The notes below the pieces were generated by a model that saw only the letters and a list, made by a program, of their open reading frames with translations, was not told the origin of the DNA and searched no databases. DNA of 36,386 nucleotides, from positions 1 through 36,386 of IMG/VR virus record IMGVR_UViG_3300049433_000130; one strand, given 5' to 3'. Below are positions 22,453 through 29,172 of the stretch, piece by piece. The stretch comes from a virus. Each line of letters opens with the position of its first letter. Positions within the stretch are counted from its first letter, which is position 1. The position numbers and the translations under genes are program-made.

Positions 22453-24485
22453 CAAGGCACCTCGCCGTCGAGGCACGGCCCATCAAGGATGCCGACCAGC
22501 GCATCGACCCGGCGCGCATCGACGTGCCCATTGCGAGAGAGGGCGACAAGAGATGGCGATTTCGTTTCCTGGGACTTTCCTGGGGTTTCCTGGGGATTTC
22601 CTGGGGACGCCTGGGAATCTCTTGGGACCATACGAACATACGTTTCATGGGGATCTTCTGATTCTGCTGATTCCTCGGACTCTACCACACACTCCCTGTG
22701 TGTGAGTGTGTGTGGGATCTGCGTTCCCAGGGTTCCCAGGAAACGCTTTTCCCTCGTGGAGCCCGAACAGGTGTACGTCTTCGGATCTCCACGCTTGCCG
22801 GACCCCGAAACGGCGATGAGTCCGTCACACAGGAGAGAGGCGATGGCGCTCCTCGAAATGCCACCTTTTCGCCCGGAATGGTTCGCAAGATCCCTTGCGC
22901 TGACGGCCATGCCAGGCTTGAGATAGGCAAGCATGTTCTGCTCGCAGATCCGCTTGTCGGCGACCCACTTCGGCTCGACAGCAGTCATCTGGCGCGTCTC
23001 AGAATCGAAGGCAAGGATCGTATCCTCGATTGGTACGCCCGAGCGCATCTTATCTGTCTTGATGGTCCGAGAGCCTTGAGGCGAGACTGTCATCACCATC
23101 GACACGTCGAAGGAGGCAAGGATCTTCTGCGAGCCGAGGAACTCGTCGGCGCTCCTCTTCGTGTGATGGAGGACGACAAGGCTCGTGTCATGCTTCGCCC
23201 GCAGGGCGAGGAGCGGGTCTATTGCCTTCGAGGTGTTCGAGTAGTCGTTGATGTTCTCGATCTCGGGAAAGAACGCGCCGAAAGTGTCGATGATGACAAG
23301 GCTCGGCTGGTACTGCCCGATGATCGCGTCAAGCCACGCGTGGCGGTGTTCGTCCGGCACCTCGGCCCGCGTCGCATAGAGGATGTCCTTACTCGATCCC
23401 ATCCCCATGTCTTCGAGCGCCTCGTCGAGGTCCTGGTCGGACTCTTCCATGCCGATCCAGATGACTTTGCCTTGCTTGCATCGCCGCGAGAGGAACGGGG
23501 CTCCTGTCGAGACGCAGGTCGCCAGGGTCCGCATAAGCGTGCTCTTGCCCGCCCCAGGGCGAGCAGAGAGAAGGCATAGCCCTGATTGCCGGATGAGGTC
23601 TTCGACGATCCAATCGACGCGATCTGAGATCCGTTCCCGAAGCTCCTCGGCGGTAAGAAGCTTGTAGCCGCCTTCGGGCGGCGCTGGCGGTGCCGTGACC
23701 CGATGGTCGGGCTTGTGTTTGCTCGCGGACCTGGCGATAGGCGTGAGTTCGCGCTCGGGTAAGGCAACCGTGCTCTGCGCGTTCATCGTCTTTAACGCCG
23801 CGAGGATGTCCTTCTCTTGCCATCCGTATCGCCGGAGGAGGCACGCGCGCCGATAGAGCTCCGCGTTCCGCTCGCCGGGAGTGAGCGGTGCCGTGAGGGA
23901 AACTGCCTCAGCTTTAAGAGGTTCCCAGGAAACCGCAGTCTCTTTTTCTCGTGGAAGAAAGAGGTCGGGGAGAGGCAAGAAGTCGGGGCGCTCGCGCGGG
24001 GGCTTCTCTGTCTCGTGGGTCCAGCGATAGGTTCCCGTCTTGCCGTCTTCTCTGACTACCGAGGGGGCAAGAAGGACATACCCTTTCGCACCGCAGAGGT
24101 CGATATCGGGGAGACCGACGTTCTTGAACGCATTGATCTTGCGGTCGAGGTTGCCTGCGTAGAAGTAATGCCGTCCCCCGCTCCGCGTGAGCGCGGTCGG
24201 GGTCGCAAGCACATCGAAATTCTCGTCGATGAGGGCGACGAAGGATTCTGCGCCTTGCTTCCCATCCTTTACGTCAACGTCCACGACGACGATAGCGGAG
24301 CGTCCACAGTCGAGCCCGATATTATACTCTGGGTTCTCGGTCCACCACTTGTCGATCTGCGCGAGGTCGTTTGAGGCGTCATGGAAGCCATTCTCGGTGG
24401 CTGGCCTCTTACTGAGCGGATGGCAGGGGAAGATCCACCAGCCCGCCTTCACATACGAGCGAGCCTTCGCATGGAGCGCGGTCAC
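22452..24485 (-). CDS. Primase-polymerase/RepA-type helicase fusion
   Basis: The protein has 677 residues from a GTG overlapping the upstream stop (GTGA). The N-terminal half is a bifunctional primase-polymerase domain: WWIFPCHPLSKRP, then the metal-binding DxD in IVVVDVDVKDG (about residues 65-75) and GGRHYFY. A RepA/RecA-type ATPase follows, with Walker A SARPGAGKST (about 307-316) and Walker B SLVIIDTFG (D400). A winged-helix-like segment and a low-complexity SPGNPQETPGK tail end it. It is the only polymerase seen, so it probably drives replication start with host enzymes. The tail coding region carries the iteron-like repeats. Confidence 0.88.
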   Translation of the reverse strand: MTALHAKARSYVKAGWWIFPCHPLSKRPATENGFHDASNDLAQIDKWWTENPEYNIGLDCGRSAIVVVDVDVKDGKQGAESFVALIDENFDVLATPTALTRSGGRHYFYAGNLDRKINAFKNVGLPDIDLCGAKGYVLLAPSVVREDGKTGTYRWTHETEKPPRERPDFLPLPDLFLPREKETAVSWEPLKAEAVSLTAPLTPGERNAELYRRACLLRRYGWQEKDILAALKTMNAQSTVALPERELTPIARSASKHKPDHRVTAPPAPPEGGYKLLTAEELRERISDRVDWIVEDLIRQSGLCLLSARPGAGKSTLMRTLATCVSTGAPFLSRRCKQGKVIWIGMEESDQDLDEALEDMGMGSSKDILYATRAEVPDEHRHAWLDAIIGQYQPSLVIIDTFGAFFPEIENINDYSNTSKAIDPLLALRAKHDTSLVVLHHTKRSADEFLGSQKILASFDVSMVMTVSPQGSRTIKTDKMRSGVPIEDTILAFDSETRQMTAVEPKWVADKRICEQNMLAYLKPGMAVSARDLANHSGRKGGISRSAIASLLCDGLIAVSGSGKRGDPKTYTCSGSTREKRFLGTLGTQIPHTLTHRECVVESEESAESEDPHETYVRMVPRDSQASPGNPQETPGKSQETKSPSLVALSRNGHVDARRVDALVGILDGPCLDGEVP
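22563..22745. repeat. Phased CCTGGG iterons, candidate replication origin
   Basis: CCTGGG occurs at 22568, 22579, 22589, 22600 and 22610, spaced 11, 10, 11 and 10 bp, one DNA turn. The inverse, CCCAGG, occurs at 22726 and 22735. The flanking words CGTTTCCTGGGA (22563-22574) and TCCCAGGAAACG (22734-22745) form a 12-bp inverted repeat. Between them lie a moderately AT-richer stretch (22620-22680) and a CACACA-CTCCC-TGTGTG hairpin. Location inside the replication gene is as in lambda ori within gene O. Confidence 0.6.
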
Positions 24486-24802
24486 GAGGCGGTTCCATCT
24501 TCGAGGACGAGCCAATCAATAAGGGACGATCCCTTGTGTTGCGCGATAGTGAAGATTGACTTCCTCGCACAAAATTCGCATCGGAAGTAAATCTTCAGTC
24601 CGTGGCGACGTAAACTAGGATTCCCTCCTATCGCGTCGTCTATCTCGGCTTTTCCCGCCGAGACAACGACGTGGAGCCCGTCCCGCGAGTCTTCCGTTCG
24701 CTCAAAGATTTCGACGCGCTCGTGGTGGAGGCAATGCCCCCCGCACGCGGCGCATCTGAAGTGCGGATTCTCAAGGCCGCTTCCCGTGAACTCTGGAATC
24801 AT
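24482..24802 (-). CDS. Zinc-ribbon protein upstream of primase
   Basis: It has 106 residues. GGAGG lies 6 nt before the ATG. Four cysteines are in two C-x2-C pairs: FRCAACGGHCLHH near residues 16-24 and FRCEFCARKSIF near residue 73. The pairs flank a strand-rich region (LHVVVSAGKAEIDD). The metal site probably stabilises a small nucleic acid or protein binding domain. Genes of this shape are common next to phage replication genes. The exact function is unknown. Confidence 0.7.
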   Translation of the reverse strand: MIPEFTGSGLENPHFRCAACGGHCLHHERVEIFERTEDSRDGLHVVVSAGKAEIDDAIGGNPSLRRHGLKIYFRCEFCARKSIFTIAQHKGSSLIDWLVLEDGTAS

Positions 24803-24833
24803 GCTGGTCCTCCGGTGCTAAAGAGCACCTGAT

Positions 24834-25046
24834 TCATAGAAGGACTCGCCCGCCGAGCATCCAACAGGACACAAAGAAGACAGGTCGCCACCGAGAGGTG
24901 GGTCCTTCTGTGCCGAGACTTTTTCCCTGGGGAGAGAAGTGAAGTCCCGGAGAGTGATATTCGTTCGAGGCGCACCTATCAGGTGCGCCTTTCGCGTATG
25001 TCGCTGGTTCCTTCGGGTCCTGTGTCATCCTGCCCGAACGGCTCAT
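24834..25046 (-). CDS. Possible small protein (70 aa), doubtful
   Basis: It has a strong AGGAGG 6 nt before the ATG and an ATGA overlap with the gene upstream, both good signs. The sequence (MSRSGRMTQDPKEPATYAKGAPD...) is unlike a folded protein and a 10-bp-stem hairpin lies inside it. It may be a short translated leader or a decayed gene. Confidence 0.4.
   Translation of the reverse strand: MSRSGRMTQDPKEPATYAKGAPDRCASNEYHSPGLHFSPQGKSLGTEGPTSRWRPVFFVSCWMLGGRVLL
24969..24991. other. Perfect 10-bp stem hairpin
   Basis: AGGCGCACCT-ATC-AGGTGCGCCT is followed on the plus strand by TTCGCG. There is no T run on either strand, so it is not a normal terminator. It could be an operator dimer site or an RNA processing stem between the zinc-ribbon gene and the upstream genes. 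Confidence 0.7.
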
Positions 25047-25378
25047 GCGGAGCCTCCTTGCAGGGGACGACCGTATAGGCAGCCGTCGTGAGACATGCTA
25101 AACGTGAGCGGCTCTCCAAACTCATCGAGGAGTTTTTCCATGCCGCTGGCTACCGCATCGACCGCTCCTTCTGTCGTGCGGAACATGTCGTAGACGACCG
25201 GCATCGTTTCTTCCAAGAAGTCGTCGATGAACGCATCGCTCTTGCCCATCTTCCGCATGAGGTCGATGGACATGTCTACGAACGAGATGGCGAGGAAGGT
25301 GCGCTCGTGTAGCGTCTTGTCGAGGCACATCACCTCGATCTCCGTGCGCTTGGATCGGATACGTTCGTCGTCCGTCAT
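25043..25378 (-). CDS. Unknown helical protein
   Basis: It has 111 residues from the ATG overlapping the upstream TGA. The sequence is helical and acidic: MTDDERIRSKRTEIEVMCL, then FVDMSIDLMRKMGKSDAFIDDFLEE and EGAVDAVASGMEKLLDEFGE. The C-terminus LTFSMSHDGCLYGRPL looks like a strand pair. No domain is recognised. It is part of the ATGA-linked replication block. Confidence 0.6.
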   Translation of the reverse strand: MTDDERIRSKRTEIEVMCLDKTLHERTFLAISFVDMSIDLMRKMGKSDAFIDDFLEETMPVVYDMFRTTEGAVDAVASGMEKLLDEFGEPLTFSMSHDGCLYGRPLQGGSA

Positions 25379-25812
25379 ACGGCGTAGTGCATGCACGGCG
25401 TTTCCTCGACGTGCGCGCGCAAGGCGGCGGCTGCTTCCTCGCGGTTCGGGCTTATGAATCGCGCGAAGCAGCCGCCGCAGATGTCAACGAACCGCTCGAC
25501 CTTCGGCTTGCGTTTGATGCCCTTGAACCGCACCAGGCGCTTCCCGGGCAGGTACGGCTGCGCATCCTTCGCGTCGTCCCGGCAGACGGGCAGGTGCCCG
25601 TCGAGCAATGCGCGCGCCTCATCCTCGGTACGCGCCTCGACCCGCATCCGGCAGCCGCGACAGTAGCCGTAGCCCATCCACGAATAGAGCAGGCCCTTGC
25701 CGTGGCAGTACCACGCGGGCACGTCGAGCGCGTCCTCGGGGATTCGCGCAAACGTATCCCAATTCGAGGGCCGCGCCTCGGGCCAATCTGGGTGCCATTC
25801 GATCGATGCCAT
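25375..25812 (-). CDS. Protein with two C2HC zinc-finger-type units
   Basis: It has 145 residues. Two units share the spacing C-x2-C-x18-H-x(3 or 5)-C. One is CRGC...DGHLPVC at about residues 51-77. The other is CGGC...RAHVEETPC at about residues 112-140. Between them is a basic segment (KRLVRFKGIKRKPKVERF). The repeated spacing argues that both bind zinc and that the protein contacts nucleic acid. The start is the first ATG, with only a weak ribosome site. No known family was matched. Confidence 0.65.
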   Translation of the reverse strand: MASIEWHPDWPEARPSNWDTFARIPEDALDVPAWYCHGKGLLYSWMGYGYCRGCRMRVEARTEDEARALLDGHLPVCRDDAKDAQPYLPGKRLVRFKGIKRKPKVERFVDICGGCFARFISPNREEAAAALRAHVEETPCMHYAV

Positions 25813-25865
25813 GGGAGATAAAGTCGAGATTTTAGGTGATGGAACTTAGGGGCAAGCGAGCGATA

Positions 25866-26042
25866 TTAGAGCGGCGGCGGGCGAAGCGGGTCGATCGGAG
25901 GCGGATCGGGATCGACGATCGCCTTGACGACCATGTAGGCGAGCCAGAGAACGATGGCCACGTTTATGAGACCGTGGAAGAGCCAGTAGATCGGCGACAC
26001 GGCCACAATCGCGAGTATGATCTGTACGTCGTTCCAATTCAT
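25866..26042 (-). CDS. Small membrane protein (58 aa)
   Basis: It reads MNWNDVQIILAIVAVSP..., with two hydrophobic stretches (VQIILAIVAVSPIYWLF, then INVAIVLWLAYMVVKAIV) and a rigid Pro-rich C-terminus (DPDPPPIDPLRPPPL). AGGAG lies 6 nt before the ATG. Its size and topology fit a holin, antiholin or inner membrane modifier. It lies directly downstream of the large structured RNA rather than in the lysis cassette. Confidence 0.65.
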   Translation of the reverse strand: MNWNDVQIILAIVAVSPIYWLFHGLINVAIVLWLAYMVVKAIVDPDPPPIDPLRPPPL

Positions 26043-26048
26043 GCGAAT

Positions 26049-26404
26049 CTCCTAGCGCCGGAAACCTCGCCGTTCAGGGCGAGGAGGAGGCGCGGTTCTG
26101 TGGTATAGCGGAGGACCCGTCTTGCGACGAGCCCTCCCTTAGCCCTTGAGGGCCTTGTGACGGAGCATCCTTGCTCTCTCCCCTCGACAATGTTCGATTG
26201 CAGCGTTGTGTCCACAAGCGTTTCGTGCGTACCCTGTTGCTTGTCTGCCCCGTGGACTTCGAGAGGCCGGAACTGAGGAAGCATCCCGGCGTCGGTCTTG
26301 AACTTCAATCGAACGTAGTTCCTTTCAGAACTGAGTCTGGTCAACCTGAGCTTTCACAAGCTCCGGCTTTTAGGCCGGGGTAGTTGACGGCAGTCCTCCT
26401 AGCG
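26049..26404. repeat. 9-bp direct repeats flanking the structured RNA
   Basis: CTCCTAGCG is at 26049-26057 and 26396-26404 (CGCTAGGAG on the minus strand). The right copy precedes the RNA; the left copy is the ribosome site of the 58-residue membrane protein. Loss of the segment between them would leave the ATGTTACGAC motif directly upstream of that ribosome site. Confidence 0.6.
26060..26390 (-). ncRNA. Large structured RNA, HEARO/IscB omega-RNA-like
   Basis: Read leftward it starts GTCAACTACCCCGGCC. Helix GTCAAC/GTTGAC encloses CCGGC-CTAAAA-GCCGG and AGCTT/AAGCT. Then come AGTTC-TGAAAG-GAACT, a 9-bp long-range pair GTTCGATTG (26306-26314) / CAATCGAAC (26192-26200), GAGCA/TGCTC, a 12-bp stem capped by a GCAA tetraloop (26110-26137), and CCTCGCC/GGCGAGG. 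The 5' architecture and roughly 300-nt size recall HEARO RNAs that guide the HNH nuclease IscB. No iscB is adjacent. The structure is clear; the class is inferred. Confidence 0.6.
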
Positions 26405-26407
26405 TGT

Positions 26408-26420
26408 GTCGTAACATCAT
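26408..26420 (-). promoter_or_regulatory. Copy of the ATGTTACGAC motif upstream of the structured RNA
   Basis: The minus strand reads ATGATGTTACGAC just before the right-hand CGCTAGGAG repeat. The 180 bp from here to the SSB stop are otherwise gene-free and hold a GAGCAC/GTGCTC hairpin at 26587-26612. The motif may control the RNA and membrane protein unit. Confidence 0.5.
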
Positions 26421-26599
26421 GCGCTAGGGCGCGTTCCGGCGCGAGAGGCGAACGGGCCAAGGCGGATCGTGCCGCACGAGAAAGAGGACTCCTCTAATCG
26501 CCAAACATTTTTTTGAAGATGGTCACTTTTGGTTGTTAATCCGTCCCACAGGAACGCGCGAAGCTAGAGCCGACTGAGCACAAGCACAATGAACGGTGC

Positions 26600-26989
26600 T
26601 CAAAACGCGAACGACTCTTCGTCGTAGAGCGACGCTTGTGCGGGCGATCCGGCCTCCTGGCCGGACTCGCCCTTCTTGTCCAACATTTGCATTGTGTCGA
26701 TCACTACCTCGACAGCTTTGCGCTTCACGCCTTCTTTATCTTCGTAGCTGCGAATAACAAGGCGTCCTTCGACGAGGACGCTCATTCCCTTTTTGAGATA
26801 CTGCTCGCATATTTCTGCGAGCTTCTCCCACGCGGAAATATCAACGAACATCGTCTCGTCGTTGTTCTTTGTCTTGCGATTGACGGCGATTCCGAACTTG
26901 CAGACTTGCGATCCCGAAGGAATAAACTTGCTCTCCGGGTCCTTCGTCAAATTTCCGACGAGAATAATGCGGTTGTAGTTACCTGGCAT
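26600..26989 (-). CDS. ssb: Single-stranded DNA-binding protein
   Basis: It has 129 residues with a standard OB fold: NRIILVGNLTKDPESKF (residues 5-21), VCKFGIAVNR, MFVDISAWEKLAE and GMSVLVEGRLVIRSY. The C-terminus YDEESFAF keeps an acidic, aromatic tip close to the bacterial DDDIPF type used to recruit partners. GAGGGGG lies 8 nt upstream. It coats single strands in replication and recombination. Confidence 0.95.
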   Translation of the reverse strand: MPGNYNRIILVGNLTKDPESKFIPSGSQVCKFGIAVNRKTKNNDETMFVDISAWEKLAEICEQYLKKGMSVLVEGRLVIRSYEDKEGVKRKAVEVVIDTMQMLDKKGESGQEAGSPAQASLYDEESFAF

Positions 26990-26991
26990 AC

Positions 26992-27141
26992 TTAAAACCC
27001 CCTCAAAATGGAATGGGCGAATTGCCCGAGTAGTTTTCTTATGACGCTGCGCAGCTCAAGAGGGTCCTCGATAGGACCCTCTTCCGTCTGAAAAAAAAGC
27101 GCATTTGTGTACTCGTCGATGAGAATCTCCAAGTCGCTCAT
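26992..27141 (-). CDS. Small acidic protein (49 aa)
   Basis: It starts MSDLEILIDEYTNALFFQTEEG in ATGA overlap with the upstream gene and ends HSILRGF. It is helical and acidic. An 8-T run codes for the LFF segment, and a 10-bp inverted repeat (AGAGGGTCCT/AGGACCCTCT) lies inside. The end of the frame supplies the SSB ribosome site. The function is unknown. Confidence 0.6.
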   Translation of the reverse strand: MSDLEILIDEYTNALFFQTEEGPIEDPLELRSVIRKLLGQFAHSILRGF

Positions 27142-27881
27142 GCGGCCTTCTTCGCCATCATATTCTCGTGCTTGTGAATCACGAGTTCAATGTCGCGAAG
27201 CTGCAACGGTGTCGGGCTCTTCCCTTGCGGAATATCTTTGCAGCTTTCAGCGCAGCTCCGCGCCCACGCGCCAAAGGCCGTCTCGTTCGGAATGAGCCCG
27301 CAATGCAACGCCCGCTTGCGGAGCGAGGTGAGCGACGGCGGAGCCGTCGCCTTCTCCTCACGCTTGCTGTCTACCATGTCCGGCGTCATCTCTTCGGCTG
27401 GCGTTGCTTGGTAGCCAGCCAAGACCATGATGTATCCAAGGTTTGCGCGATACGCTTTCGACGCGGCTCGCGTCGCCGCCATCGAGCGAATCGCGTAGTC
27501 TTCCCATTTGTTTTTTCCGAACTCCGTCTTGCAGCATTGCGCTTCTGCTGCGGCGATCATTTGCCCGCTGCGATTGTAGACGACGACGCGCGCTTCCCAT
27601 CCGCCTTCTACCGGGCGTGTCCACTCGCATACCGCGTTCACCGACAACATCGCTGCAAGCGTTTGCCATGCCTCGACCTTCGGAAACTTCTTGCCCTTGA
27701 TATCGACGACGAGGCCCTGCTTGTCAACGAGTTTCACAAGCGTCGCGGCAACCCGCGCCGCTTTCTCCAGGATCGCGTCGGGGTCGTCGGTTCCAAACAA
27801 ACCTAAGTATTGCGGAGCCTGTTGGAGCGCGAGAGGGGCGGGAGACTCTTTGTATTCTGCATCGACACTTTGCAACATCAC
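27138..27881 (-). CDS. Possible single-strand annealing/recombination protein
   Basis: It has 247 residues. The central part, ARVVVYNRSGQMIAAAEAQCC followed by YAIRSMAATRAASKAYRANLG and VLAGYQATPAEEM, is of a type found in phage proteins of the Rad52/DdrA/Erf-like annealing group. It is coupled by ATGA to its neighbours and lies between a Fe-S exonuclease and SSB, the usual trio of a phage annealing recombination set. The C-terminus is basic with a helical end. The family is inferred and a structure search would decide. Confidence 0.5.
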   Translation of the reverse strand: MMLQSVDAEYKESPAPLALQQAPQYLGLFGTDDPDAILEKAARVAATLVKLVDKQGLVVDIKGKKFPKVEAWQTLAAMLSVNAVCEWTRPVEGGWEARVVVYNRSGQMIAAAEAQCCKTEFGKNKWEDYAIRSMAATRAASKAYRANLGYIMVLAGYQATPAEEMTPDMVDSKREEKATAPPSLTSLRKRALHCGLIPNETAFGAWARSCAESCKDIPQGKSPTPLQLRDIELVIHKHENMMAKKAA

Positions 27882-28060
27882 TCCACCCCCAGGGTGGCGC
27901 GGATAGCTTCAAGTACGTCTGCTCGTTCATCCGTTACTGTCCACTCGCCTTCAGAATACTCACGAGGCGTTGACTCAAAAACTGTTACGACGCTTTTCAG
28001 GAGACTTTCGTACTTCTCGACGATCGTCTCCTGAGCGCATTCGGTGCACACCTTCATCAC
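27878..28060 (-). CDS. Small C-x2-C protein (60 aa)
   Basis: It starts MMKVCTECAQETIVEKYESLLK, with one C-x2-C pair, and continues as an acidic helical protein (TDERADVLEAIRATLGVE). It is ATGA-coupled on both sides between nuclease and annealing-type protein. One pair alone suggests zinc bridging between two subunits or no metal. The function is unknown. Confidence 0.6.
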   Translation of the reverse strand: MMKVCTECAQETIVEKYESLLKSVVTVFESTPREYSEGEWTVTDERADVLEAIRATLGVE

Positions 28061-28770
28061 ATCACCTGCAAGGATTCATTGCGATTGAGTTCACATGCGG
28101 CATACGGACAATATCCGCATTGCCACGAGTTCCCATTTGCGTCTTCGGTGTACCACGGCGGCTTCGCGTCAATCGGTTCAGGATCACTCGTTGTCGTCGA
28201 TTCCATATCGACGACGGCCTTGCCAATGATCGACGCGAGTCCGGCAGTCTCATACCAAAATGTCACGCGTTTTCCGCTCGCACGGCACACGACTTGCAAA
28301 CCGTATCGTGGCTTCCCTAATGCAATCGCATACGCCGTCGCCTGAATGCGGTATCCCATCTTCGGCTCTTCGGGTATTTTTGTGGTCTTCTTCTTCGCGT
28401 CGCCCTTGCCGACGTACCCGCTCCAGAACGTCGTCGTCTTGGTATCGAGGACTGCATCCTCGAAGACGAAGTCTGCCGTGCCGATGAGTTTGTGTCCGAA
28501 GATCGGATCCTTCACGGGAACTTGATACCGATATTTCACTCCCGCCGCGTCAAGTGCATCGCAGACGATCTGCTCATATTTTAGTCCGAGCTGCATCTGG
28601 ATATAATTGTCGAGGTCGATAAATGTTTCGGTGAGCTGATTGCGTCGTGCCCATACCTGCCGCTTGCAGAGTGCAAGATCGGAGACGTGCAATGCAGCGT
28701 CGTCCCAGGGAGACTCTCTTTGCTGCTTGCTTTGCAACGCGATAAGCGCCGCGTCAAGGTCGATGTTCAT
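28057..28770 (-). CDS. Cas4/RecB-like PD-(D/E)xK exonuclease with Fe-S cysteines
   Basis: It has 237 residues. The nuclease core has E66 (KYEQ), D100 in GTADFVF, then D109-x-K111 in VLDTKTT, and the QxxxY motif Q143/Y147 (RIQATAYAIAL). One cysteine near the N-terminus (C35, LALCKRQVW) and three at the C-terminus (C218, C221, C226 in CGYCPYAAC) are placed as in Cas4 and AddB, where four cysteines bind a 4Fe-4S cluster. It probably resects DNA ends for the neighbouring annealing-type protein. No Cas genes or CRISPR array are present. Confidence 0.85.
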   Translation of the reverse strand: MNIDLDAALIALQSKQQRESPWDDAALHVSDLALCKRQVWARRNQLTETFIDLDNYIQMQLGLKYEQIVCDALDAAGVKYRYQVPVKDPIFGHKLIGTADFVFEDAVLDTKTTTFWSGYVGKGDAKKKTTKIPEEPKMGYRIQATAYAIALGKPRYGLQVVCRASGKRVTFWYETAGLASIIGKAVVDMESTTTSDPEPIDAKPPWYTEDANGNSWQCGYCPYAACELNRNESLQVM

Positions 28771-28818
28771 TCCTTACTCAATTCCAGCCGTAAATCGGCT
28801 TCACCCCAATATCATATC

Positions 28819-28831
28819 GGAATGTTACGAC
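28819..28831 (+). promoter_or_regulatory. Intergenic copy of the ATGTTACGAC motif
   Basis: GGAATGTTACGAC lies in the only gap between the lysis cassette and the replication block. Leftward of it are a possible minus-10-like TATGATAT and a GCCG-ATTTA-CGGC hairpin before the nuclease start, so this is the likely control region of the replication genes. Confidence 0.5.
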
Positions 28832-28857
28832 TAAGTATTGAGGCGAACGGGCACAAA

Positions 28858-29172
28858 TTAAGCCGGAGGTGACGCGCTCACGGTGATCGGTACGGTCGAG
28901 GCGTTCGACGCGGAGACGTTCACCGCGAGGCTTCCGACGGGCTCTCCGTGCGCGGTGATCGTTGTTGCCGCGTGACTGATTGCGATTGCGACGAGTGAGA
29001 GCGCGGCCCCGCGCTCTTGCCCGAAGGCGATATTGAGCAACGGCTGATTCGAGACGGCCTGCGCGACCGTGCCAATGACGCCGATTGCAGCTAAGATGTT
29101 CGCCCACGTTGCGATCTTGAAAAAGGCGACCGTAAGATTTGATGCGATCGCGAAAGGCTTAAAGATGCTCAT
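28858..29172 (-). CDS. Probable holin
   Basis: It has 104 residues, ATGA-coupled to the lysozyme gene. Hydrophobic segments are at about residues 18-42 (FKIATWANILAAIGVIGTVAQAV) and 55-75 (GAALSLVAIAISHAATTITA). The C-terminal third is polar, Ser/Val-rich and possibly periplasmic. The call rests on size, two membrane-type segments and the position next to the cell-wall enzyme. It could instead be a membrane-anchored structural protein. Confidence 0.5.
   Translation of the reverse strand: MSIFKPFAIASNLTVAFFKIATWANILAAIGVIGTVAQAVSNQPLLNIAFGQERGAALSLVAIAISHAATTITAHGEPVGSLAVNVSASNASTVPITVSASPPA

Noticed and set aside
26045-26390. Right end of an IS200/IS605 (tnpB) element, because of the CCGGCTTTTAGGCCGG-type hairpin followed by TAGTTGAC on the plus strand
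   Set aside because: No tnpA or tnpB coding remnant is present on either strand, and the minus-strand fold is far more extensive than an insertion-sequence end. An IscB-type RNA fits better.
27064-27089. Terminator at the AGAGGGTCCT-CGAT-AGGACCCTCT inverted repeat
   Set aside because: The poly-A/T run is on the wrong side for the leftward genes, and the repeat lies inside a well-supported 49-residue gene.
28057-28770. CRISPR-Cas locus because of the Cas4-like nuclease
   Set aside because: No repeat-spacer array and no other cas gene. The operon context (annealing-type protein, SSB) points to phage recombination. VapD shares the Cas2 fold but lies 7 kb away.
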